A stretch of 64,000 nucleotides of DNA from Siphonodentalium dalli (lineage: Eukaryota; Mollusca; Scaphopoda; Gadilida; Siphonodentaliidae), in contig CP136067.1 of assembly GCA_032622095.1 (NCBI GenBank), positions 61,018,893 through 61,082,892 of the forward strand, written 5' to 3'. A model generated the notes under the pieces. The model saw only the letters and a list, made by a program, of their open reading frames with translations, had not been told where the DNA came from and made no database searches. This document shows positions 1 to 11,872 of the stretch, piece after piece (positions within the stretch are counted from its first letter, which is position 1; each line of letters opens with the position of its first letter). A program made the position numbers and the translations under genes.

Positions 1-338
1 AGATGAATTTGATTACAGAGATTCTAATTGAATACCTTTATACTCATATCTAAATTTGTGCAGTACTATTTTTTGCACACTCATTGTTGCACAAATTTAA
101 CACTGAGTGAAAAATAGTACACTTTCCCTGTTTAGCGAACACATAAGGAAAATAGGAGTGTTATTATAATTATGTTTAAAGGTATGTGGCATGGGCTCAG
201 TGGAATAAATCACTTCTTTCTTTCACTGTCCTTCAAGTTGGTGAGTCATCCTAGCACGCTTGCCTTGATGGATACTCTGAGGATTTTTTTTTAGCATACT
301 GATGCTTATAAATAAATATATGTTACAGTCAGATTGTG
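1..338. other. No gene seen; AT-rich, one imperfect inverted repeat
   Basis: I see no gene or recognised repeat here. Around 62-117 the segments GTACTATTTTTTGCAC and GTGAAAAATAGTAC form an imperfect hairpin. It could be an element end, but nothing else supports that. Confidence 0.4.
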
Positions 339-371
339 AAACCAGTCATTTTGTGAAATGTCTAAAATGTT

Positions 372-446
372 CAGTCGTGAAATGACTGTGGGGGTCAGTC
401 ATTTCATGAAATGACAGAAATTTCCAGTCATTTCATGAAATGACTG
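372..446. repeat. Left palindrome cluster
   Basis: Three copies of a palindromic motif with half-site CAGTCATTTCA lie in tandem. Those at 372-388 and 396-416 are diverged or truncated; the one at 425-446 is a perfect 22-bp palindrome. Clustered palindromes near an element end are typical transposase-binding arrays; that role is inference. Confidence 0.75.
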
Positions 447-544
447 GACATTTTTTGGTTTGGGTGACTTCAATTGTGAACATAAAATTAGGACTTGATT
501 TAATTTTAAATTTTTTATTCACAATAATAAATCATAAATGTAAT

Positions 545-1055
545 AGAAACATAAAAATGATGATGTCGGCGTGTCGCTGATCAAGAGATTATTGCCGCGG
601 TAAACTCAGAACCATTATCCGATTGAAGAATTAACAGGAATGCCTATCAGGAGGAAGATGTCAGCTAGCTGGAACGCTACCTCTGTGGCTCGTTTGGAAG
701 TCAGTGGTCGTAGAATGCGAAACTTGGTCAAGTGGTTCTGGTACATCATGATCCAATTGAAACTGTTGTGGCTCATGGACTGCATGCATGTCGTTTAATA
801 AGGTCAATCTGTCCTCTGGATGCGAACTCCGTCTTCAGGATTGGTTTCACAACTACTCCCTTGGTCATTGGACGTTTCCTCTTTATATGGCACTCCTGGC
901 ACAACGACTTGAACAGCTCGACGTCATCTCTCAGAATATTTGCGTACTTCACTGATCGCTCCTTCTCATTCTATCTCTACCACTATGACCAGTTGCGACA
1001 TGGGCCCTCTTGATTATGTCAAAGGTGTCTTCTATGCTGGCACCAAAGCAAGAAG
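545..1055 (-). pseudogene. Broken retroviral-type integrase, KRBA2-like / gypsy-Ginger type
   Basis: Reading the minus strand from about 1,055 downward gives an integrase remnant in shifting frames. First comes an HHCC zinc region: KRAHVATGHSGRDRM supplies the histidines, then SLCQECHIKRKRPMTKG supplies the cysteines. Next is the catalytic core with the first Asp in GQIDLI, the stretch FNWIMMYQNHLTKF, the segment PLTSKRATEVAFQLADIF, and the second Asp in LQSDNGSEFTAAI. The catalytic Glu is absent because similarity stops near 545. At least three frameshifts (near 965, 812 and 632) break the frame, so it cannot make a working enzyme. The wording matches proteins annotated in invertebrates as KRAB-A domain-containing protein 2-like, whose core is a gypsy/Ginger-class integrase. 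Family is from recognition, not a search. Confidence 0.8.
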
Positions 1056-2244
1056 CAAAGCCCCACCCCCATTCCGAACCAGGACCGGCGGAGAAGACTT
1101 ACCTTGATTTCTCTGTGTGAGTTTTGTGTGTTGATATACATATATATTGTTTTGAGTTGTGAAAAGCTGTATATATTGTCCTATTTAGTGCTTGAATGGA
1201 CTCCAGTTGCCTTTAATAGTCTGTTGTATTCTGGGCTTGTACTACGGGCTCAACTCTAGGAAGAGAGTGCAATGCCAGCCGGTTGACTTAAGGTTGGTTG
1301 GGGCTCCTCAACTCTCAATGGTGCAATGCCCGCCTTCCACTCCTGTGTGAGTGTCAGAACCAGTTGACCTGGTTGTGTGGTGCGTGCGCGGATGAGGATG
1401 CAGCTGAGACTGACTGCGTTGGTTGGTGTGTCTCTGAAGGTTTGGAGTGCCAAGTAGTGTTTCTAATTATTGTGTCCCACCCGTCCTCCCATAAGCACAG
1501 GCGCGGGTGAAAGCATGTATTTGCAAATTTGTATGTATAGTTGTTTTTGTGTATTTGTTTTGTGTTCAGGTTTGTGAATTTGTTGTTCAGTGTAATGAGT
1601 TTACAAGGTTAGCAGGTTAGTTGGTTGTTTGATGGAGATAATTACTCAATGGCTTACAGTGTATATTACGGCCACGACAAGCGTATCTATGCCGCCCGAG
1701 GACATTCATCAGCGCCCAAGGAGCCATCTAGGGCCTGAGACCGCTACCCTAGGTTTTGATATGATGTTGGTCTTGTTAGGCGGTCGATATTGCGGATTTT
1801 GCATGAAATGGGTTAGTACATACGAGATGGGTTGTTTATACTGAGTTCTAGCATTGGACTTTATTGAGGACTTGCATTACTGCAGGGGGGGGATGGCCAT
1901 CCACTGTGTTCGCCTGCCGATGGTCAGTACGCACCAAAGAGCCCTTTGAAACATAATTGATAGTTACCTGTAATCAGGGAGGGGATGACTGATAGAATTA
2001 CCTGTTAGGAGTGTTGTTCCGTGTTTAGCTGGAAGAGAGTTTGAGTATTAGACTTACTATCCGTGTGACTGTACTGTGTTAGTAACCTGATCGACCTTGC
2101 GTTTTTTATTGAGTTCAGTGAGATAAGTCTATTTGTTTGTTGTTGATTGGAGTGTTTATTAAATTAGGGATGTATTGGTGTGACCATTGAGGGGGATTAT
2201 TCTGGCAAAGCACAGAACCATCCCTGAACTCGCCGACCTGGTTT
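1056..2244. other. No recognisable gene between integrase and LINE remnants
   Basis: Only short open frames occur. A Cys-rich plus-strand frame near 1,298-1,510 has no family resemblance I recognise and is probably chance. The stretch may be the remaining body of the element or an untranslated part of the LINE remnant. Confidence 0.4.
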
Positions 2245-2858
2245 TTATGTTTTGTTTTTGGTCAGTAGTGTTTTTCTGAGTTCTAGTTCGTCGATTAGGG
2301 TGCTGCCTTGTAGTCTTATCAGACTGTTTGCAGCTAGTGTTTGTAATCTAACGTGGAATGAAGGTATGTCGGCTGTGTTATGTAATGCCCTAATGGGGGT
2401 TCGTATGTTTTCCTGGAGTGCCATTCTTAATGTTTTGTTTTGTATTACTTGGAATTTGTTGAGTGTGGATATGGGTAGGTCAGCTGTTTTAATGCCCAAT
2501 ATTCCATGATTGGTCGTATAAATTGCTTATATAGCTTAATCAGGGTTTCTGGATTAAGTCCCCATGATGTGCCCCTGAGCATCCTTAATAGCCCAATTCT
2601 TTGTTAGGCCCTGGTTGAAATGTTTTTAATGTGAGTATGGAAAGATAGTTTTGGTCAAGAGTAATGCCCAGGAGAGTTGCCTCCTGTGTTTGATCGAAAG
2701 TTTCCCTGTAGATGGACAAATTAAGTTTGTATTTGGTATGTTTTCTGCTAAATAGGATTAATTGTGTTTTTTTTGGCGTTCAGTTTGATGCACCATTTGG
2801 AACACCACCCTTCCAGGTCATTGAGTTGTTTTTGTAATCTGAATTCCCGCGTTTTGGG

Positions 2859-2908
<50 letters not shown>

Positions 2909-3041
2909 TGGTCCAAAGGCCCAGGTCATCGGCAAATTGTGATATTTGTATGTTGTGTAGAGTGGATTGTTGGGTATGTCGTTGACCTCTATTAAGAAAA
3001 GTAACGGACTTAAGACGGACCCCTGGGGCGTGATGGAAATG
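2245..3041 (-). pseudogene. LINE (non-LTR) reverse transcriptase fragment
   Basis: On the minus strand the order of motifs is that of a LINE ORF2 palm and thumb. ITPQGSVLSPLLFLIEVND (about 3,040-2,985) is RT motif B. QFADDLGLWTT (about 2,945-2,910) is the catalytic motif C, with FADD in place of YADD. KWCIKLNAKKTQLILFSRK is motif D/E, followed by LLGITLD. A last open segment to 2,245 gives LNKFQVIQNKTLRMALQENI, typical of the Jockey/CR1-like region after the RT. The frame breaks at a 47-base C run (read as G) directly after the FADD motif and again near 2,590. There is no endonuclease domain and no 5' half, so this is a 5'-truncated dead copy. Confidence 0.85.
2861..2907. repeat. 47-nt poly-C tract
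   Basis: An uninterrupted run of 47 C on the plus strand sits inside the reverse-transcriptase remnant, immediately past the codons for the FADD motif. Confidence 0.95.
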
Positions 3042-3084
3042 AGCTAGAAGATCTGTCTTAAATACTGACTAAGTGACCACAGTT

Positions 3085-3240
3085 CAATTTTAGTATCAAA
3101 CAGTTCACCTACATGTCTTAATTGTAATCGAGTGACTACAATTCATAAGTGTTTTCTTAAGATCAAACAGTTTGTCTATCTTAATATTGATCAGGTGATT
3201 ACAATTCAGAAGTGTTTTCTTAAGATCAAACTGCTCACCC
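3085..3240. repeat. Short tandem repeat, units of about 70 bp
   Basis: Two to three diverged units share GTGTTTTCTTAAGATCAAAC and flanking GTGACTACAATTCA. They lie just inside the right palindrome cluster. Confidence 0.6.
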
Positions 3241-3329
3241 AGTCATTTTGTGAATTATAGCGGTATACATGTGAAATTACACAAGTTGACTGAAATTAGT
3301 CAGATTGTGTAAAGAATATAACTAAATTT

Positions 3330-3409
3330 CAGTCATTTCATGAAATGACTGGAAATTTCAGTCATTTCATGAAATGACTGACCCCCACAGTCATTTCACG
3401 AAATGACAG
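3330..3409. repeat. Right palindrome cluster
   Basis: Two perfect copies of the 22-bp palindrome (3,330-3,351 and 3,359-3,380) and a third with one change (3,388-3,409). In reverse complement they match the left cluster in order and spacing. Confidence 0.8.
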
Positions 3410-3836
3410 AACATTTTAATAATTTCACGAAAAATTTTGAAATTTTGAGCACAAGCGAGGCCCTCTGGTTACTTTTCAGAACATTGTAAGTATAGAACTT
3501 TTATGGTACCGCAAAATGTCTATAGTTGACTTTGAATTATAATAGACCATTCTATGATCAAGCAAATCATGTCGATGTATTCTTGTCTTACCAAATGCAA
3601 ACGCAATAAAATGAATACGTTCACATTGTGTAATCGATCAGAGGACGATCCATTCTAATTTCAAACCAACTCAAGAAATCTTATGAAAAACATTATATAG
3701 GAATTAACAAGAGCAATTTAAATTTAATTGACCATAAAACAAATGTTTGATAATTGAGAGACTACATTACTCACAGTAACAGTTAAGTCACATTAACTTC
3801 CAGAACGGTCCCTTCTTTGTAGTTTCCTCGTCCGTC

Positions 3837-4540
3837 TCAGCTTTTTTGCTTCTTCACGCGAGTGTCATCAGCAGAGTGGTGTTTTCTCAGCCAAGTTATT
3901 GCATATTTTTCTGGACTCCAATTTTCGATCGGTGGCCCATTCAACTTTAGAAACATTAACCCAGAAACGAGCAGGCGATTCCTCAAAATAGTACATGTCA
4001 AGTTCATTTGGCTGAATCCTCTCTCACATTCAGCTGATGATATTGGAATGACCTGGACGCATTTCAGCAAAGCGCAAGTTCTTCAGGTACACGTCGGCCA
4101 TTATTTTCTACGAATGTTTTGTACGCATCGACGATAGAACTACTGGCTAAACGAAAACGTCTGCATAGAGATCTGATCTCATCCACTCCGAATCCGTCTT
4201 CAATATCAACGGGCCAGTATACCGGGTGCAACATCTTGATTTCACCAAGAAGATTGTGATACTCGGTGAACTTCCGCTGCCCACACGACACAGTTGTAGC
4301 GAATAGTCTATCTAAGAGTGCACTTACGAGCTGATTAATCAACTTTTCTTGATCAATTCTGACTAACTTGGCGTTTGAAACTAGATTTATGCTCGCAACG
4401 TAACCACTCTTTATAGCGTCGTTAGCTGTCATCGCTTTCGTCCCAGTTTTAGTTTTGAGTAACTCAATTGCTCGTATCGTGCGTCGCACACATTTGTCCG
4501 CCTTGACTATGTCCATGTCTCGCTTTTGAAGTAGTAATTA
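3837..4540 (-). pseudogene. hAT-family transposase, C-terminal remnant
   Basis: Two minus-strand frames together read as the C-terminal third of a hAT transposase. The upstream part starts near 4,540 (LLLQKRDMDIVKADKCV) and runs to a stop at 4,064. The downstream part contains the hAT dimerisation signature PISSAECERGFSQMN, then a leucine-rich segment and WSPEKYAITWL, ending at 3,837. A single-base frameshift near 4,070 separates them. Without it the two parts join exactly where the family is continuous. The RNase H catalytic region and the BED finger are missing and an in-frame stop precedes 4,540, so the copy is 5'-truncated and dead. It resembles the group annotated as KIAA1586-like or zinc-finger 862-like. 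The palindrome-bounded element ends about 400 bp away; a link between the two is unproven. Confidence 0.85.
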
Positions 4541-7079
4541 AATGGGTGGACGGCGTTCCCCCGACGAAAAAGGTGGGGGGGGGACGGCGTTCCCCCTGCA
4601 ATTCATCACTGTCGCCGAAGCGACATGTGCATGCCTAGTGATATGAAAGACACCACAAGCGGCTTCTTAACAACCATTGTAAGCCATAGGAAATTTACGA
4701 ATACAAGAGCAAAATATGTGTTAAAAAGCTACAATGGTGTTGAAATGTACATGGGGAACATGTCCGGTTGACGAACGATATTTATACACATGTTTTAGTT
4801 CGGTTTCCTAAATAAAAAAGTAACTAAGATATCTGTTTACACTGGATTAAACAATGCCAACGACCACACTCGGATCCTAATGTTATTTAAATTCCAATAT
4901 TAATATAACAGATTTCAAACTAAAACGTGGAAATAGCAGTCCCAATCGATGATGCGTTATGAATATTAATTGTGCCGCGAGTATTTGTTTTATGTGAAGT
5001 GTTTTTCGTTATAAATGTATACATGCGTTGCTGTTATAACAACGTGGTAATATTGAGTTCAAATGTCTGCTATTCACACTAACCTGTAGGATCTCCTGCG
5101 AACGTTTTACTGAATCCATTTGAGAATCTAAGGCTTCCTCCATATTAATGCGACAATGTACGTGTAAATGAGAATCAACAGATGTTTTCCAAGAGAATTA
5201 CACGAAATTTCACACATTGCACGTGCTTCGCGGTGTATACACGCAACCTTCACCAAACTAGTTCACTTTGTGCCATTGTTGCCACATGGCAACATGTAAC
5301 TGACTCCATGATAGTCGGCGTTTTCTTTTAATAATGTACTTTAGTCATGGCAAAATAGGATGTGGAATTTTAAAAGACCATTATTTGATAATCCTTTGCA
5401 TCCGGTCTGATGTCACCGGGGCTCACACATGACGCTCGAGGTATGGGAAACTGATATCGTTATATTTATTTTGACAAAAGAGGGATTATAGATTAATTAC
5501 CACATGTACACCTCCGTTTGGTTTATTTCATCAATGTGTGAACTATTAGCATAGCTTCGATATTAAATTTGCTATGGCTTCATTTACACAGTTTTATTCA
5601 ATGTGAACATCGATCTTTGTTGGTTATCGGAAATGGCCTAACAATCACACCTGTTTTTTTTTTTTAAATCTGGTTCTATTTTTGTTTATATCTAACGACA
5701 GTCACTTTTACAAGATGCATATATACACACATAGGTATCTTGAAAATCGTGAAACTCATAAAGAAGCTATATTATCGTTTTACATGGCGTTTATTAAACA
5801 ACACAGTCCGTTCTCATCGGAAGCCATTTTAGTAATGAATATGTAGCGAGATTGAGATGGCTTGTGGTGCTTAGTAACAGTAATCATGTAGCCTATTGGT
5901 GGGCGGTACGTACGGCTAGGTCCGTTAATCGACTAACCTTTGATAGGTGTGGTAGTGTACAGTTATTTACTTTTGTCGATGAATCGGTCACTATGTTGTG
6001 TATGTTGCTCAAATATCTGCCACTGTCTACCCATGTCCTTGTTAACTTCAGTGCAAGTCAGGGATAATCCTGGGTATTTTGGGGAAGGGTCTGGGGCCCC
6101 TGCAATTGGGAAAAATATACACCATAGCAGGGTAAATTGGGAACTTTTAAAATTGAAATACACAAATCTAACACATGTCTTATAAGACTCTTACTGACAT
6201 TGAGTATATAGAGTTATTCTTCTTCCATTGCGATCTTCAAATTCACTGCTTAATTTTTTGTTGAAAATTCAGTTTGGTTTAATATGCCGTATTCACGTTA
6301 TAGAATGTTTCGTTATCTTGTTATGACGATAGCTACTGCTGTTAATAAAGACGAATGATGATTGATATAAAGTCAAGTTGGGAGATTGGGAATTTTCAGA
6401 TGGTAAATTGGGGGAAAAACAAGTCTACTTTGCTTTGGGAATGGAAATTTTATGACATTGTTGAGTGAAAAGTCGGCGAAAGGTAAAGTGGATATCCTCC
6501 CCGGTGCGACTGCAGAAGTGCTTGGTTGAGCTCACTCAGGAGTTATAAATGAATCTGAAGGTCGCGACGGCCGAGGGACTTTCGTAGGAGGGAGCGAAAG
6601 TCATGGTTTTGGAACTTGCTTATTGGTATTACCTAAAATAACCATTGGCGTTGGATCTTCCTTTGAGATAGGGGAGATCTTCCTCAGTGTTGGCTTGTGA
6701 GGTGTTCTCTGTTCCGGTGGTTTTAGAGATGTGATTGAATTTGTAACTGCTTGGGGTGAATCAAATAATCTTATCCGCCACAACTTGCGATATCTGTGAG
6801 ATTGTCTCATTCAGGCTATTTGCAGCAGAATCAGCTATTCTCGCCATCATTGAGAATCCATATTAGGTGGATCGTCGCCAGTTTCTCATACTTTCAAAGT
6901 TGTGCCATATCTTGTTGAATTGGTTAATTGATTCTCTGGACACTTTGTGGCCTAAATTCTTTGTCCATCTACAATAAATTTCCTACATACATGGGTGATC
7001 CAAGATCAGTTCAAGTTGATAAAGTTCCCTATAAAGTCGATGTATATTGGCTGTATATATGCATGACTAAATCCTTTGG
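4541..7079. other. No gene or clear repeat recognised
   Basis: About 2.5 kb of AT-rich sequence without a convincing coding frame. A direct repeat of GGACGGCGTTCCCCC occurs near 4,548 and 4,582 around a G run. The open frames near 5,852-6,185 and 6,601-6,810 show no family features and have no codon or splice support. Confidence 0.4.
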
Positions 7080-7590
7080 CACATCCTACAGATGACATCC
7101 CTCATTCGATTGTCACCAAACTTTATATGGATCTTCGTGGTGACCAGTAGATGGGAGTAATTAAATTTTTCCGAATCTTGTTGAAAACATACCCACTGGA
7201 AGTCATCTTGGAAATTACTCTTTGCATCAAATGGTTTTGAATTTCAATGAAAAACATGGCTGCCAGCGCGATCTTGGATTTTACTCTTTGCATGATTAAA
7301 TTATTCGACTCACCCTACAGGTCACATCTCTAATCCGATCATCACCAAACTTCATATGGATCTTCAGGATGACCTCTAGATGGGAGCCTCCCATTTTAAG
7401 TGAAATTTGTTTAAAAACATGTCCTTCTGCAGCCATCTCGGATTTCATATTTGGATCCATCAGCACACCCTGCAGCCCGCATTTATTTGAGAAATCTTTT
7501 GAAAATTTACAGGCATCTTCAGGTTTACCACTAGATTGGAGAAATATTTTTCCAAATTATGTTGAAAAACATCAATAACAGTTGAGCAAA
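7080..7590 (-). repeat. Degenerate satellite of the Helentron-like family
   Basis: Two to three decayed monomers share TCACCAAACTTCATATGGATC, TAGATGGGAG and a CATCTTGGATTTTACTCTTTG-like core with the arrays at 54.2-55.5 kb, in the opposite orientation. No terminal sequence of the element remains. Confidence 0.65.
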
Positions 7591-8354
7591 TATATTCTGA
7601 TCAACTCATGGAGGTCTATATATTACAAAAGGTTAGACCATTGAAAAAAACCACAGAAAACAGATTTCAACTGAAACTTTTGATTTGCAATTATATTTGG
7701 CAATGTTTGTTGATAAAATGACTTAAAATAAAATGTTTACAAATCAATGTCGATTTTTATACGCCTTTTTTGTCCATCCGTCTGTCTGTCTTAACATCCA
7801 TCTGTCCATCCGTTAACATTTTTGGTTTCCGATCGATAACTCCAGTTTGGATTGTTTGTACACTCTCATTCCCGAAGATTTCTGAGCGGATTTATGAAGT
7901 ACCGGTATAATTACAAATGAAGACATGACAGAAACTGAAACTTGCCTGCATTCACTTGACAATCCATCGATGCTTTAATATTGAGTGTGGTTCAATCTTG
8001 GAAAGAATTTCGCATCATGAGGGCTCGAGTTCCACAAACAATTAACTCCAAGGTCATTCAACTTCGAGATGGACTAACATTATGTCACAATCAATCAAGA
8101 AATCAAACAGAAGAACTATCAATGTGGGACCGACAATAAATGTGAAGCTTCTTCCAACAACAGGATGTGCGCAACATATGATAAACTTTTTCCCTGCGGA
8201 CTCTCTCCAGAAATTAGGTTATATAGGTATATCCCTTCTGTCATGTTTCTAGCAATCAATCAGACATGATGGTATCATACATGAAAGTCATATACAATGA
8301 AATGGTCCACAGTAACATTTAAACTATTCATTTAATAATTTGGATATTGAGCGT
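7591..8354. other. No gene seen
   Basis: Open frames are short and there is no recognisable product. A short CTGT/CCAT-rich run lies near 7,780-7,815. Confidence 0.4.
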
Positions 8355-8948
8355 CCATTATTATGCCCCCGACTTGAAGTCGGCGGTTATATAGTCGACG
8401 TCCGTCCGTACGTCGAGCCGTCCGTACAAACATTTTGCATTATTGTTCAGCAACCGCTGGGCAGATTTAGCTGATATTTGGTATGGTGATAGAGCAGCAT
8501 GGGGGAACAGCTACATGCATAGCGCGGGTTTCGTCCACCCATTTTCACCAGAGTTATGGCCCTTTTTTTTACTTAGAAAATTCAATTTTTCTCTTGTTTT
8601 TTGGGGTTTCCAGATGATAGCGTGAGCTTTGGTGGTACGATTGCGAATCCCGTATTTGTGTGGATCAGTTATATGAAAATACATGTCAAGTGCGAATTTG
8701 GGTATGATCTGAGGATTTTTGCCAGAGTTATGGCCCTTTTTTTCAACTTTGAAAATTTGAATTTTCGCTTGTTTTTGGGTTTCCGGATCACTTGTTTTGT
8801 TGTTTTTAGTCAACATTTCTGTACGAACTTCTTTTGGAATGGTCATATAGACCTCCTCGGATATCCGCAGTTTCGTCCATGCTTAATCCAAATTGCTACG
8901 GTCGGGGGCAAATGCCACGCGACAGCGTACCTCTTGTTAAAATAATGG
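8355..8948 (+). mobile_element. Short dispersed element starting TTATGCCCCCGAC
   Basis: A 0.6-kb unit lies between CCATTATT (8,355) and AATAATGG (8,941). It begins with TTATGCCCCCGAC followed by an inverted GACTTGAAGTCGG and a GTCCGTCCGTACGTCG stretch. It holds two diverged internal copies of CCAGAGTTATGGCCCTTTTTT and closes with a TCGGGGGCA motif. Related sequence occurs in reverse at 36.54-36.65 kb and 63.24-63.77 kb. It has no coding capacity. Internal tandem modules with fixed flanks suggest another non-autonomous element. Confidence 0.65.
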
Positions 8949-9469
8949 ATAGATGTTTGTAAAATAATGTACGATCTCGGGAATAACCATCCATTATCCT
9001 TTAATCTGGACTCTATGAACAAAGGAGTGATGTCATAGCCATGTTTTAATGTGTAATAGATATGTAATTAAACAGCTAATGTGACTTAACATGGATATAT
9101 CGAATCTGTGACCTTTTCAAGAAGCAAAATTATCTGTATTCAGAGCAGTCAGAAAACGAATGTGACCGATCATCATTTATTCTGATATCTACAACATCAA
9201 ACCTTTCAAAATTCACTGCTATAGAACAGTATGCGAGATATTCATAGAATACTGGGTAAAATATTTAGTCCATATTGTCTTGTGTCCACAATATTAGTCA
9301 CAGTTGCCTCCGATCAAGTGATGAAACATGAATATTTCGCTTTTATCACAAGAGTGCATGGTGGTAATCCTATGAATGGAATTTGTCAAAACACAGAGGA
9401 GTACCATAGAATATTTTCAATAAATTCTAAACTTTACCAAAATTGTCTACACACTCTGTTAAGAGACTG

Positions 9470-9598
9470 TGTTTATACCTGGACATTATATTTGTTTATA
9501 CCTGGACATTATATTTGTTTTAATATACCTGGACATTATATGTTTATACCTGGACATTATATTTGTTTATACCTGAACATTATATTTGTTTATATTCA
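9470..9598. repeat. Minisatellite, five units of about 24 bp
   Basis: The consensus TATACCTGGACATTATATTT is repeated five times with small indels. The open frame across it is an artefact of the repeat. Confidence 0.9.
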
Positions 9599-10950
9599 CC
9601 AAGGCCACAGATAAGTTTTCTGCCACTGCATCAATGTGTTTACCCCTTATCCCTAATGTTACATATATCTGCTATACACCCAACCATAATTGGAAACATT
9701 GAATGAATGGGCAATGCTGAAATTACAGCTTTAAATGGTGATCACCTGATATTCAGACGACATACGTAGGTGCATGGTATTGATAAGATTTTTCAAAAAA
9801 AGATACTGAAACTGAAAATTGTGTTGTAGAATATTCGAGTTGAAGGAACTTAACAAAATTTCCCACTAAGAAACTGGTTTGGTAGCAACATGATAATTAG
9901 TTTTATATTTAAATGCACAATGTACCATCTCTTTGATCTGGTGACTTGGGTGCTAATTCATTGAAGAGACGAGTGTTTAATTGCAGTGTAATAAGCATTG
10001 CGACATATCATGGAAAGTTTTGAAAATCCTGGAAATGTAAAAATAATTTATATCACAAATCTATGCCCTTCTATTCTGCGTTACATTCAATAAGTAATCA
10101 TTATATCACGCACTTTTATACGCACTGTGTGGCGAAACATTACTATGCATGTTGCATGCCTGAAATTAAAAAATTTTGGCCCCACTGTTGGATGTTTGTA
10201 TTCTAGCAGAAAATCTAAACTTTACAAACCTAAATCACTGTGTTTATCTTCGGTTGCAGTGACAAATAAATCCTTTAGATGGATATGTTATTGTGATATG
10301 TGTACCTTTAAAGATATTTAGTAACAGACATGTATATTGCCTGTACATATTTTCACTCCCATGTGCTTATCCAATCTGTTGCTTTCGTCTTGGTATGTTT
10401 TGGATTTGTGGCCATTTTTACAGCCATTTCACGGTGGTGATTGTAATATTTCTATCTGTGTCACTCCTCTTTCACACAAACAAACTGGTATAACTACATA
10501 ATTTCTATGCCACAATATACCACATAATTACTGATTTTAAGAACTAACACAATACAGGCAACCATGTTGGACACCATCTTGAATAAATAAAACAAATTTG
10601 CCGAAGCAGATTTTAGATATATGTTATATTGAAGATTCTCCAGTGTCTTTTGACACCAAATTCGCTTTCACAAATTTCTTCTGGATTAACCCATCTTTTT
10701 GTGTACCACGACCATACAAATTTCCAAGAGCATCTTCACTCTTCAATCAATGCAATCCAAATGCCTTGTCCAATCCTTCAGAGCCCATGTGGTTTATAAT
10801 AGTGCAAGCAAAGAAATACAAATTCTCTAGATTTGTGTCTGACATTGCAGAAAATCAAAATGTTCTCAAAGTTTGACATACTCATTGTGTCAGTGCTACA
10901 TCCATCACATCCATGAACAATGCGGGCATAGATATATATTCACAAGATCA
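9599..10950. other. No gene seen
   Basis: Several short plus-strand frames (10,127-10,500 and 10,598-10,876) lack recognisable domains and splice context. I leave them unannotated. Confidence 0.4.
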
Positions 10951-11049
10951 TGCAAATGAGTGGTCGCAGAAATGGTAGTTCTGTCAGAAGTTTACAGTGA
11001 TTGTATGTATGTCCACCCAAAACCAAATGATCAGCAACACACTTGCAGG

Positions 11050-11765
11050 ACATGTAGTGTGGTCGTGGGAGAGTTGAACCTGGAAGAAATTGGATACAAG
11101 CTGATTTTGGTGTCATTCAACGCGGAAAAACACCAAGAACAACATATCCAAAATCCTCAAAAATCCGCTCATGGGAAAATTCAGGATCAAAGATGGCGTC
11201 CAATATGGCTGACACAATAAGTAAATTTCCCATTAGTGCCCAATAACATATGAAACCTCGGTAATTATGGAAAATTACGTACCAAAACATATTCCACATT
11301 GAAAGTAACACATGTCAGAACACGCACACTGCTAAGCTTGTTGTCTTTGGGGGCAGATGGCTATCAATATGGCCGCTGAATTCGGGAAAATTATAATTTT
11401 TAAGTGTATACAAATATTCTTCTAATAAAAATGTCTATTATTAGCATATCTTGTATTTCAACATAAGCAGTTTTTGTACATTTTGACGCAGAAAGGAGCC
11501 GAGACCAACATATTTTTTTTTTAAATAGCACAAGCAGTCAGGATACAAGATGGCATCCAAGATGGCGGTCAAATGATGATATTTCGAGTCAGTGCCCATT
11601 AGCACACGAACTCCGGGTTATATGGAAACTATTTAACCAAAACGGAAGCTACATTGACTTAATAGTCATGATACAGATGATACATAAATATAATGTGGTT
11701 ACTGAAGGGGAGAATGGATGCCAATATGGTCGCCGAATTTGTGAAATGTGAAAATTTCAAGCTTG
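11050..11765 (+). repeat. Tandem repeat, left flank of the DNVDHN gene
   Basis: About two units of ~370-380 bp are present, each with a paired AAGATGGC...AATATGGC block, a CCCATTAG block and a GCCGAATTYGKGAAAATT-like block. The first 150 bp (GGAAGAAATTGGATACAAGC onward) match 15,300-15,440 in reverse complement almost base for base. Confidence 0.75.
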
Positions 11766-11872
11766 CGCCTTTCTTAGACAATATCCTCCAATTAATAAAG
11801 GAAAACATGCCCATTAGTCATACTTACTCTCTACCAAACAAATGGGACATCATACAAGAAACCGTCAAGTAC

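Larger units (their letters stand above)
365..3422. mobile_element. Composite element bounded by inverted clusters of a 22-bp palindrome
   Basis: The left cluster (about 369-455) and the right cluster (about 3,325-3,422) are reverse complements of each other over roughly 90-100 bp. Both include the asymmetric spacer GTGGGGGT (read as ACCCCCAC on the right). Between them lie an integrase remnant and a LINE reverse-transcriptase remnant, both on the minus strand. The arrangement resembles a DNA element with long subterminal inverted repeats into which other elements fell. I cannot define a target-site duplication or the exact termini. Whether the integrase belongs to the element (as in Ginger-type transposons) or is a passenger is open. 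Confidence 0.5.

Noticed and set aside
1298-1510. Cys-rich 70-codon frame that could suggest a small secreted peptide
   Set aside because: No signal peptide, no regular cysteine framework, and it lies inside a mobile-element remnant.
2764-2985. Open frame with a polyproline run
   Set aside because: It is produced by the 47-nt C tract on the strand opposite to the LINE RT remnant.
9231-9614. 127-codon frame ending in a repeated Tyr/Phe-rich segment
   Set aside because: Its C-terminal third is the 24-bp minisatellite and the rest has no family features.
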